Assembly: GCF_032854445.1 (NCBI RefSeq)
Contig: NC_088303.1
Span: forward strand, 32,435,501 to 32,499,500
Length of the DNA stretch: 64,000 nucleotides
Source of the DNA: Liolophura sinensis
Lineage: Eukaryota; Mollusca; Polyplacophora; Chitonida; Chitonidae
Reading direction: 5' to 3'
In this document: positions 11,780 to 22,585 of the stretch, piece after piece
Numbering within the stretch: the first letter of the stretch is position 1
Layout of the letters: the number at the start of each line of letters is the position of its first letter
Made by a program: the position numbers and the translations under genes
The notes under the pieces: generated by a model
The model's database searches: none
What the model saw: only the letters and a program-made list of their open reading frames with translations
What the model was told of the DNA's origin: nothing

Positions 11780-11888
11780 CAGTGTTGAGCAGGACGTCTT
11801 CATTTGAAAATACAGAGACGTCAGGAGTTACAGAAATAACATTTACAAAGACCAAAATTACGAAACCGCTAAAGGGACACAGTTTTAC
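11780..11888 (-). CDS. Candidate hydrophobic (signal-peptide-like) exon
   Basis: The minus-strand frame contains CPFSGFVILVFVNVISV, a strongly hydrophobic stretch, followed by PDVSVFSNEDVLLNT and a GTAGGT donor. The donor leaves phase 1, matching the laminin-G-like exon that starts at 7219. This could be the secretory leader of the laminin-G/EGF gene. No nearby in-frame ATG is present (the only one is at 11987, across an A-rich tract), so its true start or acceptor is unknown. It may be a chance open frame. Confidence 0.25.
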
Positions 11889-12595
11889 AGTTCTTTTTAT
11901 TTGGCCGTCGCAAAAAAAAAGAAAAAAAAAAGAATAAAAAGCTGTTTTGCTAACATGTTCGGAAGTAATTTCCCCCGACTTCACCAAACGATCGAAATGC
12001 TGATATTTGAAATAATAGCTTTCATTGGCAACTAATTCGAGGGAAAGTACTTTGCCCCGAGTTAGTTGATTTTTTTATTCTTTTTTTTTTCCACGGTCAA
12101 AAAAATAAGAATTACAAAAGCATGTCATTTCCGCGCTTCCGTACGAAATGTAAAATTACCATCTTTCCTTTTTTTTTCTTCTTTTTTTTTTCGGGAGGGG
12201 GGGGGGGGGGTCATGAGTACGACAATCTTAGCTGTCTGTATTGCCGATAGCACAAGCTCAGTCTACATGAATTATCAATGGGTAGGACGATGTAGGCTAC
12301 ATATTCACAAGGAAATATCAGGACTACACATCTTACAGAATCCTTAAACCGCATGAAGCATGAACAGGCTTCACTAACGTCCAAATCAAGAGTTCTGTTT
12401 TTGAATTCTATTTTTGTACTACATGTATGTACTTAGGGGCTGTACGCAGCAACTATTAGTTTTAAAATCTAAAACACTATGGCCCCCGTGGTCATTGTAG
12501 TTAATATCAAAGATAAAACATTATCTTAATGGCTTTACAAGGGGATGGTGAGCGATATTTTAGTTCATATGTAGTGATGTATACGTACCTTCCTA

Positions 12596-12656
12596 TTTAT
12601 TTGCTTCTTTGTTTATTTATTTATTTAATTATTTATTCATTTATTTATTGCTTTAC
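12596..12656. repeat. (ATTT)n simple repeat next to a stop codon
   Basis: TTTATTTATTTA-type repeats. On the minus strand they supply several AATAAA hexamers 20-80 bases downstream of the PAN-exon stop codon, so this may serve as polyadenylation signal for that gene. Confidence 0.7.
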
Positions 12657-12675
12657 ACCAAGCTCCGTATACATT

Positions 12676-12947
12676 CTACGGTTCCCTTAGTCTAACTTTA
12701 TAATATCTCATATTCTGCACACTGACGAGCCTTGTGAAGACATAGGGGTATAGCAGGCAGAGCACGGGCAGTTGCTGCCGCTTTGTGCTGACCGAGAAGG
12801 AAATACAGAAGCTGTGTTGTAGACAGAGGGAGCCACAGTCGGCAGTGTTCCTGACAGTGGTGTTGATAATGTCACAGTCGTCACAGTCCGGAGATTCAGC
12901 AGTAGCAACTCGATCGAAGTAACCTTTGTTGTATATCGCTTGGCGCT
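12676..12947 (-). CDS. PAN/apple-like domain, terminal exon
   Basis: A minus-strand exon with acceptor TTTTTAG before 12947, phase 1, reading about 90 residues to a TAG stop at 12676-12678. The peptide includes CDDCDIINTTVRNTADCGSL, then CLQHSFCISFSV, CLLYPYVF and VQNMRYYKV. The cysteine pattern (C..C, then C...C....C, then C) and the C-x-x-x-C-L-Q..FC-x-S-F core are those of PAN/apple domains, and a terminal N-x-x-YY is typical. It follows the laminin-G-like exon (14216-14817) in transcript order with matching phase 1. The predicted product therefore ends laminin-G then PAN. PAN domains bind proteins or glycans; the ligand here is unknown. Several AATAAA hexamers lie just downstream. Confidence 0.65.
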
Positions 12948-14215
12948 CTAAAAACGTATGGAAACATTTATCATACATGTACATGCTTAGATACATCAAT
13001 AAGATAAGGATAAGATATGATTAAAGACGTATAGCATAGACAGTAAAACCAGAGGCTGACGACAGCGTGATATCTAGGAAATTGTAGCACTCAAGCGGTG
13101 AAATACAGCCTCTTGTCAATTTACGTCAGGGTTTTATTCTAACTGTTCATGGAAATACTTAAACAGGAGCACATTACTCGCCCCCTTAGCACCATGGCTT
13201 AAGCTTAGTTAGGTAAAAATAAATGCAGTGATTAGACGTCACGGATCTAGATATACTCCAAATTCTGTTTTGTCATCATATTTAACGTACGTATTTAACG
13301 TTACGTAAAACAATAGTTACGTGATTGCAGTGGTCTGACTCTGGGCTCCCAGAGTTAAACCCGGTATTAGTAAAGCTGACGTCTCGCTCAATACGAGGGC
13401 TATACTGACACGATATACTTGCGAATCCTATCAATGGGTAACAACGTAACAGCTTTATCCCGCAAAAGACATACCAATTCAATGCAGAAGGCCGATATAG
13501 TGGCGAATCACTTTAATGATGTGACCCATAATTTTACAGGTAACCAAGGGAAATATGTGTCAATAGAGTCATATGACGTCGGCTACAGGCTACGGGAATA
13601 TATACGCCGCTGACCTGACCGATGCTGTGCATCGAAAAGCGATGCGGGATAATAGTTTGAACTAAACTACTCTACCTTTTGTAAAAGGACAAGCTTGGCA
13701 TTAATATTTCAATCTGACATTTTTCAGTCAAGTTTGTTCACAGGTGCAGGTGATTCGATTAAAGCTTGTAGTTATTATATTTAACCCGCAGCAAAGTATT
13801 ACTAGCATGTTTACTTTTCGTTTGTTTTACTTCTAATTGTACTCATTTGAAGATGTGGACCGGAAAATGTTAAATTTTTTCCACATGGATGGAATCCGCA
13901 AAGCGGCTCTCTACCTACATCCAAATCTAACTTTGCATAAAATGCTTTCCTCAAAGAGATGCAAACATAATAATAATTGTTTTCATATAGGGCACATAAA
14001 ATTGTCCAACTTATTTAGTTTTTAGATCACATAAGAAAGCGTTTTGAACAAATTTCAAATAGTTACTCCAGTCCAAATCACCCGATAAACTGATATCAGA
14101 TGCAGGTACAATTATCGGTTTTCTTAAGTCTTTCAGGGCTATTATTAACCAGTTGGAATCCTTAATGCACGTCATACATGATGCCAAATGAAAAGAAAGC
14201 GAACTACAGTCTAAC

Positions 14216-14817
14216 CTGGTAGATGTTGCTGATGCTGACGTGAATCACAACTGCCACAATCACCGGTCAGACAACCCTCATCAACTTTTTTGTCGTAGGT
14301 TCTGAAGCACTTTATTTTGCCTTCCAGGTAGTTTGTGTAATTTACGGCTGCACCAAGCCGGAATGTCCCTGGCCCAGATAAGCCCGTCGAACAAGTCACC
14401 AGACGATCACCATTTACACTTAGTGTTGTTTGGCCACACTCCTCTCCGAGTATGTCTAATTTTATCCAGCCTGTTGACCATGAAACATGATCCGACGATT
14501 CAGATCCACACCTGACAGTATTATTGCGCACGGACACGGTAAACGTCGCCAGACCATCATTGTTTATATACTGTTTAAGTTCTCCTTTTGAAGCCGCTTC
14601 AAGTTTGACACACATCGATATTGTGTATTCTTTTTCCAGAGTATCGGCAATAGGGAGATCTATAAATGACCTGCCGTCCATAACAAAGCCATCGGAGTCA
14701 AAGTTAGATGTATCAGCAAACACTAGTTTACTGTGGGCGTTATTTTTGACGTCAACGGCCAGAGGTGAGTTGTGTGTTGGGCTTCTTTGCAATACACACA
14801 ATAAAGAGTCGTCAATG
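14216..14817 (-). CDS. Laminin-G / concanavalin-A-like domain exon of a second gene
   Basis: A minus-strand exon of about 602 nt, from acceptor TTTTTCAG before 14817 to a GTTAGA donor after 14216 (phase 2 in, phase 1 out). It encodes about 200 residues with the jelly-roll pattern: FVMDGRSFIDLPIADTLE, strand TISMCVKLEA, NNTVRCGSE, SGPGTFRLGAAVN, and YLEGKIKCFRTYDKK. Two N-glycosylation sequons are visible (NNT, NYT), consistent with secretion. It is a paralogue of the domain at 6584-7219. The PAN exon at 12676-12947 is the likely next exon. The 5' end is unresolved: a perfect GTAAGT donor after 14862 would leave a 44-nt intron and add MSADFIIDTKLFVRW..., while a short ATG exon at 16183-16210 does not match in phase. 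Confidence 0.7.
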
Positions 14818-15859
14818 CTGAAAAACGAAGCAGTGTATACATGTATTTATCATATACTTACCTGTCCACGACATCCGATACAAACCATCTGACAAAAAGT
14901 TTTGTATCGATGATGAAGTCCGCACTCATTCACGGACTGTTTTGTGCTCCCTGACCTTGCCTGGTTTCCACTGGGAAAACCCCAGAACTATGCTTCGACA
15001 GTGCAACACTGACAAACATACGAGCAATAAAATGTCAACGGCGATCCTGCGAATTCCTTCCAAAAAAGCCGCAGTAAGCGTACTTTTTATTCAAGTTACT
15101 TGAATCATGTTCCAGTTTAACATTTGATTTGTGTTGTCACTGTGAATCACACATTTAGTGATATTTCGACGTAATCTTAACAGTGACGTAAGCACAGGTT
15201 CTGGGGACCCCGTGTGGCATAGTGATACCGAATGAAAATGTGGTGATATTGTTTAAAACTATATTTATTCGTCAGGCATCATCGAGTAGAAAATTCAGGA
15301 TTATTTCCAAATTAGTTTCAATATCTGCATTCACTTTCCATTATGTAATTTAATATTTATTATGAATCATGTTTGTTTGCGGGATTACGAGTTACGTGAT
15401 CAGACACTTCGGTGCAATGGTTAAACTTGCCAGTTTGTCATTCCATTCTTGATGACTTCGTTGAATGAAAAGGTATATGATAATTAGATCATCAAGAGGG
15501 TGCTTGTTCCGCGAAGTTTTATCAGCATCTCGTTGTTTGAGGTCGGGCTGTCGTATCAACCGAGCCCAGAGGGTGACAACTCGATGTTGATACATCATCA
15601 TTTTAATCTCTATATGTCATCTCATTTGTCTGAGCTGTATATCTGTAAATCGATATATTTTTCACATTGAAATCATTTGTATGCTTTCTGTAAAACGGAA
15701 GTTTAGGCACGTATAAGGGCGTCTGGAAGGGCTAGGCTTATCCACAGAGATTAATATGTGGCAACATGTTGTCCATTACCCGGAGTATAAGTCGAACATC
15801 GGCAACGCCCACTCATCAGTGATTTGAGTGTACCGGGCATCAAATGGTATACGTGCATA

Positions 15860-16040
15860 AAATTGTACACGGGCATCCAATGGTACACGGACATCATATC
15901 AATCGTTGCACTTTCGCCTCCATGCTGAACGCCAAGCGAGGAAGTTACAATTTCCTCTTTTAAGGCCTCGGCCCAGGACTGACCCTGGATCTGCCTGTTT
16001 GGAAGCGGGCGCTCTACGAACTGTGCTATCGGGGCCGGTT
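15860..16040 (-). repeat. SINE family B (tRNA-derived), with head
   Basis: Reading the minus strand from 16040: GGCCCCGATAGCACAGTTCG resembles an A box, GGGTCAGTCCTGG lies at the B-box position, then a body ending CTTGGCGTTCAGCATG and GTGCAACGATTG. The body matches the copy at 25930-26169. This copy includes the tRNA-like head but lacks the distal 3' part. Confidence 0.6.
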
Positions 16041-16962
16041 CATGTCAAGAGAATCATGCAACTGTCCATACTTCCGACGTGGTGACCTTATTTAACACGT
16101 TTCATATACAGCTTTTAACTGCCGGTAAAGCGGAAGTAGCCAAATAAAGACATTGAATTTGTGGCGAAAGCCATGAACTTACCTAGCCAAAACAGACTCG
16201 ACGAAAACATTGTTACGTCTCGTGAAGCAAGGGTCATTACAAAGCAATCATTCGTACTCCACTGCTCACTGAATCTAGCACTCCGCTTCTTTTCAACACT
16301 AAATTAAAATTGAAGACGTATTGGTGAGTTCATTAATAAAGATGCACTGGCAATGCTAGTAGAATCGTGTGAAGCTTTTGGATGCCTGTCACACAAAAGT
16401 GATCCTCCCAGCAATCTGTCATCTCTTTAAGTATGTTGGAATAAAGATACTTATGATAGAGCATGGTTCAGCCTAAAATAGAATAATAGCAGTTTTTTTT
16501 CGGTGATATTATAACGTGGAATATCTCGTGTTGCCATCTGCATTGTTTACTGTTCAGCGAATCTTTGCAGCAATCACAGTTTGGTTTATGGTAGATTTCG
16601 GTATAGAGAGGGACATGCCGCTGTGCGTTAAGAAAGCATTCGTTAAATGGCATCGATATCCGTGTTTGTAGATCCTCTCAAATCTCATTTCAAATCTCCT
16701 TTGTCCAAGGCACTTCATGTCAGTCGCGGATGTAAAGTAGCAAATCCGTCTAGATAAACAAACTTATTCAAGGCTGCATCAATGAATAACAAGTACAGAC
16801 CGAGCAGTTAAAAGAGCGGCTTATTTGTTCAGTCATTATGTCACAGTAAGGCACAGTGAGGTCTCATCACGTCCATGCACTTGCGAATGCAAAATCGTAA
16901 AGTAAATCTGAAGAGTAACTGCCGTCATTCCAAAAGAGTATGAATGTAAATTTTAAAATTTA

Positions 16963-17034
16963 AGTCCAGCTCATGTTGGCTTCCTCTTCAGCCGCACGAG
17001 AAAAGGATTTCCAGCAGCCTGTGGATGGTCCTGT
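16963..17034 (+). repeat. SINE family A fragment
   Basis: Contains GTCCAGCTCATGTTGGCTTC and CAGCAGCCTGTGGATGGTC, internal parts of family A, followed by a poly-T tract. Diverged. Confidence 0.55.
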
Positions 17035-17058
17035 TTTTGTTTTTTTTTTCTGTTTCGT

Positions 17059-17059
<1 letters not shown>

Positions 17060-17091
<32 letters not shown>

Positions 17092-17112
17092 ACATAACAT
17101 AACATAACATAA
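17060..17112. repeat. (TA)n then (AACAT)n simple repeats
   Basis: A TA-dinucleotide tract followed directly by four or five AACAT pentamers. No gene context. Confidence 0.85.
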
Positions 17113-17257
17113 TATGAATAACACAAAGTAGTTTTTTTGCTAAAGATCAACACGTATATGTATGCAGAATCAATGAAAACCAATGAAAATATCAGCTCTT
17201 CAAATCAAGGAATCCTGATCAAGTGTAACTAGGATCAAGTGTAAGGTATGATAAGAT

Positions 17258-17289
<32 letters not shown>

Positions 17290-17292
17290 TTC
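17258..17292. repeat. (TTTA)n simple repeat
   Basis: Eight or more TTTA units. This may be the A-rich tail of the diverged reverse-strand SINE remnants at about 17385-17480 (GTTTTACGCCGCACTCAAAA, CAGCATTGTGGCGAGAGGAA). Confidence 0.8.
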
Positions 17293-17480
17293 TTTCACAT
17301 GATTTACCTTTGGGCGTATTTCATTGGTTACGTGTGACCATTTGTTATCTGTTACACTATCGTCGCTGTTCTGAATTTACTCCCTGTGCTGTAAGTGTTT
17401 CATGTTTTACGCCGCACTCAAAACTAGCACTTTTACTACGGCGACCTGCTGCAGCATTGTGGCGAGAGGAAGCCAGAGTA

Positions 17481-20400
17481 TATTGCGGCACAGTTCAAGT
17501 GTACTGTGATTGGATGGGCACAGTGTGTGGGGCATCGGTACTTTGGCACCAAAAATCGGTCCACGTTCGTGTTATGACCTAAATCATATTGAAAAACGAT
17601 GTATAAATACTGGACAAAGAGACTATGACGCTATCCAGCGTGAAAAGCCGATACTGAACTTATATCTGGCGTTTCCACGGACGGCTTTTCCTATATCTCG
17701 AACAATAAACTTTACCAAAATCTTGCTTACACGATACGTATGAAAACGTTATCAGTTTGTAACAGAAATCTTCCAGACTTTTCAACGCCGAATAAGGTTT
17801 CAATTGTTCAAACCTTATAAAAAATCGGCTTGGGAAGTTTTTTGTGTGTGTTTGCATATTGACGGCGAAAACGTATTAGTTATTTCCAGCATGAAACAAC
17901 CGACGCTATATTCTTGGACATTCGCTCGTATTATAAATATAATCTTTTCCGGCTGCACTATGAGCAAGAAATCCCAGTCTGGTCGATTATTACTGCGCAG
18001 TACATGACTAATCTGCTGGATAATTACAATCAATTCTCGAGGGATCTGGCACATGGCCAAGCAGACGTAAGTATAGGCTGAGTTCAGTTGCACTATTACC
18101 AGGCGGAATGCTTGGGGCGCAGACCCACCCATGTATTTACGATTATATATGTCCTATCATACTTGATACAGATCACGGACGTGATGAACAGCAGCTGTGT
18201 TACTGATATGTAACTCTCCTTCAGTCTTTTATACCATAACTATCAATCACCTATTCAAACAAACATTTGCGATTAACTTTCGATGTGGAATTAACGTGTG
18301 CGTAGTAATGGATACCAATGAATTCTTGCTTTACTCTTCACGTTTAAATCTTCTAGATGATTCTTAAATTCCAAGATGGTAGAATCAGTTCAAATGATGA
18401 AAAGTTTTCCGATTGTTGCTGTACTAAACTTTAAAAGATTTTAACTTAACAGATCAAAGATCTTACCCTCTAAATATGGAATTTGTCTTCACCAACGCGG
18501 TGTTAAACAAGCAGACGACAAATCCTTATGACCTCAGGTTCCCACAATTCCTTCCAATCGTCTATGGGACACCGGCCCAATAAGGGAAGATCCGGAATAG
18601 GTTTGTTTCCAACAAGTCCTTGCGATCGTTAATATGTACCATCAATGGCACGATGATGGGCCAACAAATACAAGTCAGAACCGGCTCATCAGCATAAGCC
18701 AGTACGGGACCAACTTTGGCCCAGTGCTAAGGTGCCCTTTCTGATTTTCAAATGCCGGGCCAGCATCAAAACTATACTGGTAAAGTTGTAGAAGCGCGTA
18801 CTGTATTCCTGTCAGCATTGCCGTCATTGGCCATAAGAAGGCCACTGTCGGCCCAGTTCACCATTGATTGGTGAGTAGAAAGTGTTTCAAACCGCCTTAA
18901 AACAGTAATAAGAGTAATTGTTTAAGGTCACAGTAAACAAAACAAATGTTGGTACAGGTAGATTTCCAGGAGAAGGTGCGTGCGTAGTTCGAGTTGGGAA
19001 GTGGTGTTGTGTGCTTCGAAAAGGGACAAGTTGCCTTTTCCACTATTAGCCTGAAATACATCAAATGTGGTGTGCAAATGTGTCATTTGAATGCAATTAC
19101 CCACCATTTGGAAGTAAAATACTTCATCTTTTTCAACAGTTAACGATTACAAAAGTTCTCTCAAATGTATGGACCATAATCTGTGCTTAGGCGATCTACT
19201 ATCTTCATCTCGAATTAGGGCATTACAGTTTGTGTGTAAAGTTTGTTGTTCAGGATTTGTTGAGAGAGTAATTGGTGGACCTCGCCGCTACAAAGAGACA
19301 TCGTGTGTGAGTGAGTTCTGTAGAGCAGGTGTGACGAAAATACAGGCCCATGTTATCTTTAGTTAAATTGGCAGAACAAAGATTTACATAATCTATATAG
19401 GTTCCTCTGGCTGATAACAGCTGGCGGTATAGAAGGCACGTGTCTTTTTTGTCTTTAAGCAAATATTACATAGCTGTAGATAATAGTGCTACGTAATATA
19501 AAAAAACATTCCTTTGATCGAATTTTTGTCGCAAAAGGAACAAACCGATTGAAGCTATGCTCTATCTGTTTTTTTATGATTTATCATTAATTCTATGAAT
19601 ACAACTATATTGATACAATCTAAACCCGTGAACTAAATCCATCTGTGTTATCTGAGCAAGTTTTATTTCAAATATCCTGGCAAATGGATCGTATAATGGT
19701 AAGTGATATTTATTGATTTGATTGTTGTTTAAAAACCATACTCAACATTTTTTCATTGATACGAAGGAGATCAAGTAGATTAATCTTTCCCAATTTTCTC
19801 AACTTATCGACGAGGTCACAGAGTGGTATTTTTGTGTTAGTGGCAGGAACTATAAAAATGTATCATTTTTGTACGAGATCAATGTATTACGTTTCTTTGC
19901 TGTCGAATTTTAATATGTATAGCCACGATATGGCTGCAAAGTCGCCGATATGGCGTTAAGCCATTTATTCTCAAATGGTAACTGAAGATCACGATGGATA
20001 AAAACAAATAAGGAGTAGATAAGAGGAACTTCAATATGCTAGATAAGTTAATGTTATTTTGTAGATGAGAAATTTTTAATGAAATCCATTGAGACATGTG
20101 GGCGGACCACACAGTGTGCCTTTTAAGAAGAAATTCAAAATTAACGGTTTACTATCGATCAGTTATGTCATTCTGGAGACCGTCAGTAAACACAGCAAAG
20201 AAGTCATATTGTTTCTGTGCAGTTTCGGAAGATGTAAGTAGATAGGGAAAGATAATGGAACTTGATGTTTTATATGAAGGACGATTTAAAAATTGCATAT
20301 CAAGCTGCAGTTTAAAACTTGCAATTGTCTAATAGTCAATATTCACTGTTAAAGTGCCTCACAGAGCGCTTCTGCGTTTTCAATGATCATCACATGGTAT

Positions 20401-21190
20401 TCTTCCAAACCTATTATGTAACGACAACCGGTTCAGGCAAAGTAACGACTTGATCACGATTCAGTAGCCAACGGTCTTGTGTATTTATTCTAACACGGTT
20501 ACCTCCCTCTTCTGCTATCTGTTTTCTGCTTGTCTGCAAAGTAAACAATGGAGGGGAAATTCACATGCAGACGTCTCCAAACAATACGAGCCGATGTCGA
20601 TAACAAATGTAAGACGCGCAAACTTTCTTTTTATTTCCCATTACTTTACTCAGTGTGTCATAGTGCAGGGCGTGGGGTGAGACATCAGGCATTGCCAGCT
20701 CTCGACAACAACGCATATCTTTGAGATCACAATTTCTCTTATTTTATCCCATACACGACATGTCCTGTCTGTTGACGGTGACATAAGCCTGTTATTTCTC
20801 TGTGCCTGTTTTGACTCGATATTTTATGCACTTGGTACATATATATAAATCATTGCAGTAAGTGGCTAACTGAGTCTTACATGTTTTAGGAGATTTACTT
20901 CTATTATCCATAACAAACTGATGAAGTGGACTCCTTGTATCCTACCAGATACTCGCAATTGTCCTTGTTTTCAGTAGCCTCCATCTTTGGGGGTGTGATC
21001 TGAGTTAATAGAGATGGTCGTCAACGGGGAACATTGAACAAACGCACCTACATGTACATTCGTGACATTATTGATACGGAATATCAGGCAGTGGTGCTAC
21101 ATACCATATTCATGAACAAATGTATGATTTCAATAAATCACTCAAATATGACAGTAGTCACATAGGAATCGAATCTTACAAGTGATTCCT
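17481..21190. other. Gene-poor intergenic stretch
   Basis: Only short open frames without recognisable domains occur here. Near 19935-19975 a CGCCGATATGGCGTTAAGCCA segment resembles the 3' tail of another mollusc-type SINE. Otherwise I see AT-rich single-copy-looking DNA and the GGCCCA-rich repeat listed separately. Confidence 0.4.
18540..18875. repeat. GGCCCA/GGGCCA-rich unclassified repeat
   Basis: Repeated GGCCCA, GGGCCA and ACCGG motifs over about 330 bases (CACCGGCCCAATAAGG, GATGGGCCAAC, TTGGCCCAGTGC, GTCGGCCCAGTT) in otherwise AT-rich DNA. It looks like a decayed DNA-transposon derivative, but no terminal repeats were found. Confidence 0.35.
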
Positions 21191-21193
21191 CTC

Positions 21194-21328
21194 GGACCGT
21201 ACGTGGAAAGGTCTGTCGGCAACCTGCGGATGGTCGTGGGTTTCCCCCAGGCTCTACCTGGGGGAATGAAATATATGAAATATACTTAAGTAAGGCCTAA
21301 AACACCAATCAATTAAATAAATACATAA
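21194..21328 (+). repeat. SINE family A, internally deleted, plus orientation
   Basis: CCGTACGTGGAAAGGTCTG, CCTGCGGATGGTCGTGGG and a tail CCTAAAACACCAATCAATTA followed by AAATAAATA. The CGTCGTATAAG segment is missing. It forms an inverted pair with the copy at 21365-21561. Confidence 0.8.
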
Positions 21329-21364
21329 ATCTTTCAAGTCATAGCTCTGCTGCCATATTAGTTC

Positions 21365-21561
21365 GTTTATTTTATTTATTTGATTGGTGTTTTACGCCGT
21401 ACTCAAGAATATTTCACTTATACGACGGCGGCCAGCATTATGGTGGGCGGAAACCGGGCACAGCCCGGGGGAAACCCACGACCATCCGCAGGTTGCTGGC
21501 AGACCTTCCCACATACGCCCGGAGAGGAAGCTAGCATGAGCTGGACTTGAACTCACAGCGA
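21365..21561 (-). repeat. SINE family A, reverse copy with target-site duplication
   Basis: Begins with the reverse-complement tail (TTTATTTGATTGGTGTTTTA), includes the full 3' body, and ends in the B-box region (GGACTTGAACTCACAGCGA). It is flanked by an 11-bp direct repeat CATATTAGTTC at 21354-21364 and 21562-21572, showing retroposition of a copy lacking part of the tRNA head. Confidence 0.9.
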
Positions 21562-22585
21562 CATATTAGTTCATAATTTCATTTAAGGTTATCGATCTCT
21601 CATTTTGGGTTCTGCCAATCATTATCAAAGATTACCACACTTAATGAAGCGCACGTGAACTTCATTTAAACCCTAGTATTGTTTTGTTTTTCAAGTATAA
21701 CATAGTGTAATAGTGTAATTTAACCGGACCGAATTATAAACTTATGTAGCTTAATTAACAATAGTGCTATGTAGTCCAGACAAAATGACATGCGCCGTGA
21801 TATATCATGCTGATAATCTCTCACACGGTTGAACAAACGCTGTCTTATCATGGCGCAACTATTACATAAACGGGGACAAACCTATGTGGTATTTATCTTT
21901 AGATACCCTTGGATAGATATAATCTGTAAGCGGTAAATTACTTTTTCAGAGGGACTGTTTACTAAACCCCATATCCTGGTAGTTCACATAAATGGTAACC
22001 TTTGATGGAATTGTCTTTGTCTATTTTTTAGCATCTCTTCTGCAGTGGTGTTCTTACATATGTGTTAGCAACGTTGAAGTTAACCTATACGTGTGCTACT
22101 TAGCTGTAATACTTAGCACACATGCAGGGCCAATGAATATTCCGTGACACAGAAACAAAGCAACATCTAGGTTACTGTCACCTCCGCGCTGAACTCCTAT
22201 GCCAGCAGTAGATTCTTATCACTAGCCTTCGCTATCACACTACATGTGGTGTCATATGGTGACCTATACTCACTTACTTATCTATCTCAAGCTGATCCTA
22301 GACATCCCCGTTTAGATCCAGCTATACAGTAAATCTGCTTTCAACCATGGGGTAAGTAGCTTGGATTTCCCAAGATATGATTCTGTATTTATTTGTATAA
22401 TTACTTACACGATTGTGGTAAGGATTATTGGTGGAAAAGCTGGAATGGTTAAGATAAACCATAGTTATCCGCAAGAAGCCTGACAAACCTCATGGCAAAA
22501 TACACAGCCTTTATATTTTATAGTGTAAACGTCAACCATCCAAAAGGAGTGTCATATGAGGCCTATACCATTCCCACCCTACACT

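Larger units (their letters stand above)
7220..12675. other. Gene-poor stretch between laminin-G-like and PAN exons
   Basis: Apart from the repeats listed separately and the candidate exon near 11.8 kb, no coding exon was recognised. About 9480-9620 is rich in short GCGAAA/CGAAAG-like motifs that look like a degraded dispersed repeat. AT-rich DNA with (TA)n tracts dominates. Confidence 0.4.

Noticed and set aside
14862-14929. ATG exon (MSADFIIDTKLF...) as N-terminus of the laminin-G/PAN gene
   Set aside because: Phase fits and the donor is a perfect GTAAGT, but the implied intron is only 44 nt and there is no secretory signal. Left as a possibility only.
16183-16210. Short minus-strand exon (MFSSSLFWL) with a perfect GTAAGT donor
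   Set aside because: Its phase 1 end does not match the phase 2 start of the laminin-G-like exon at 14817, and no linking exon was convincing.
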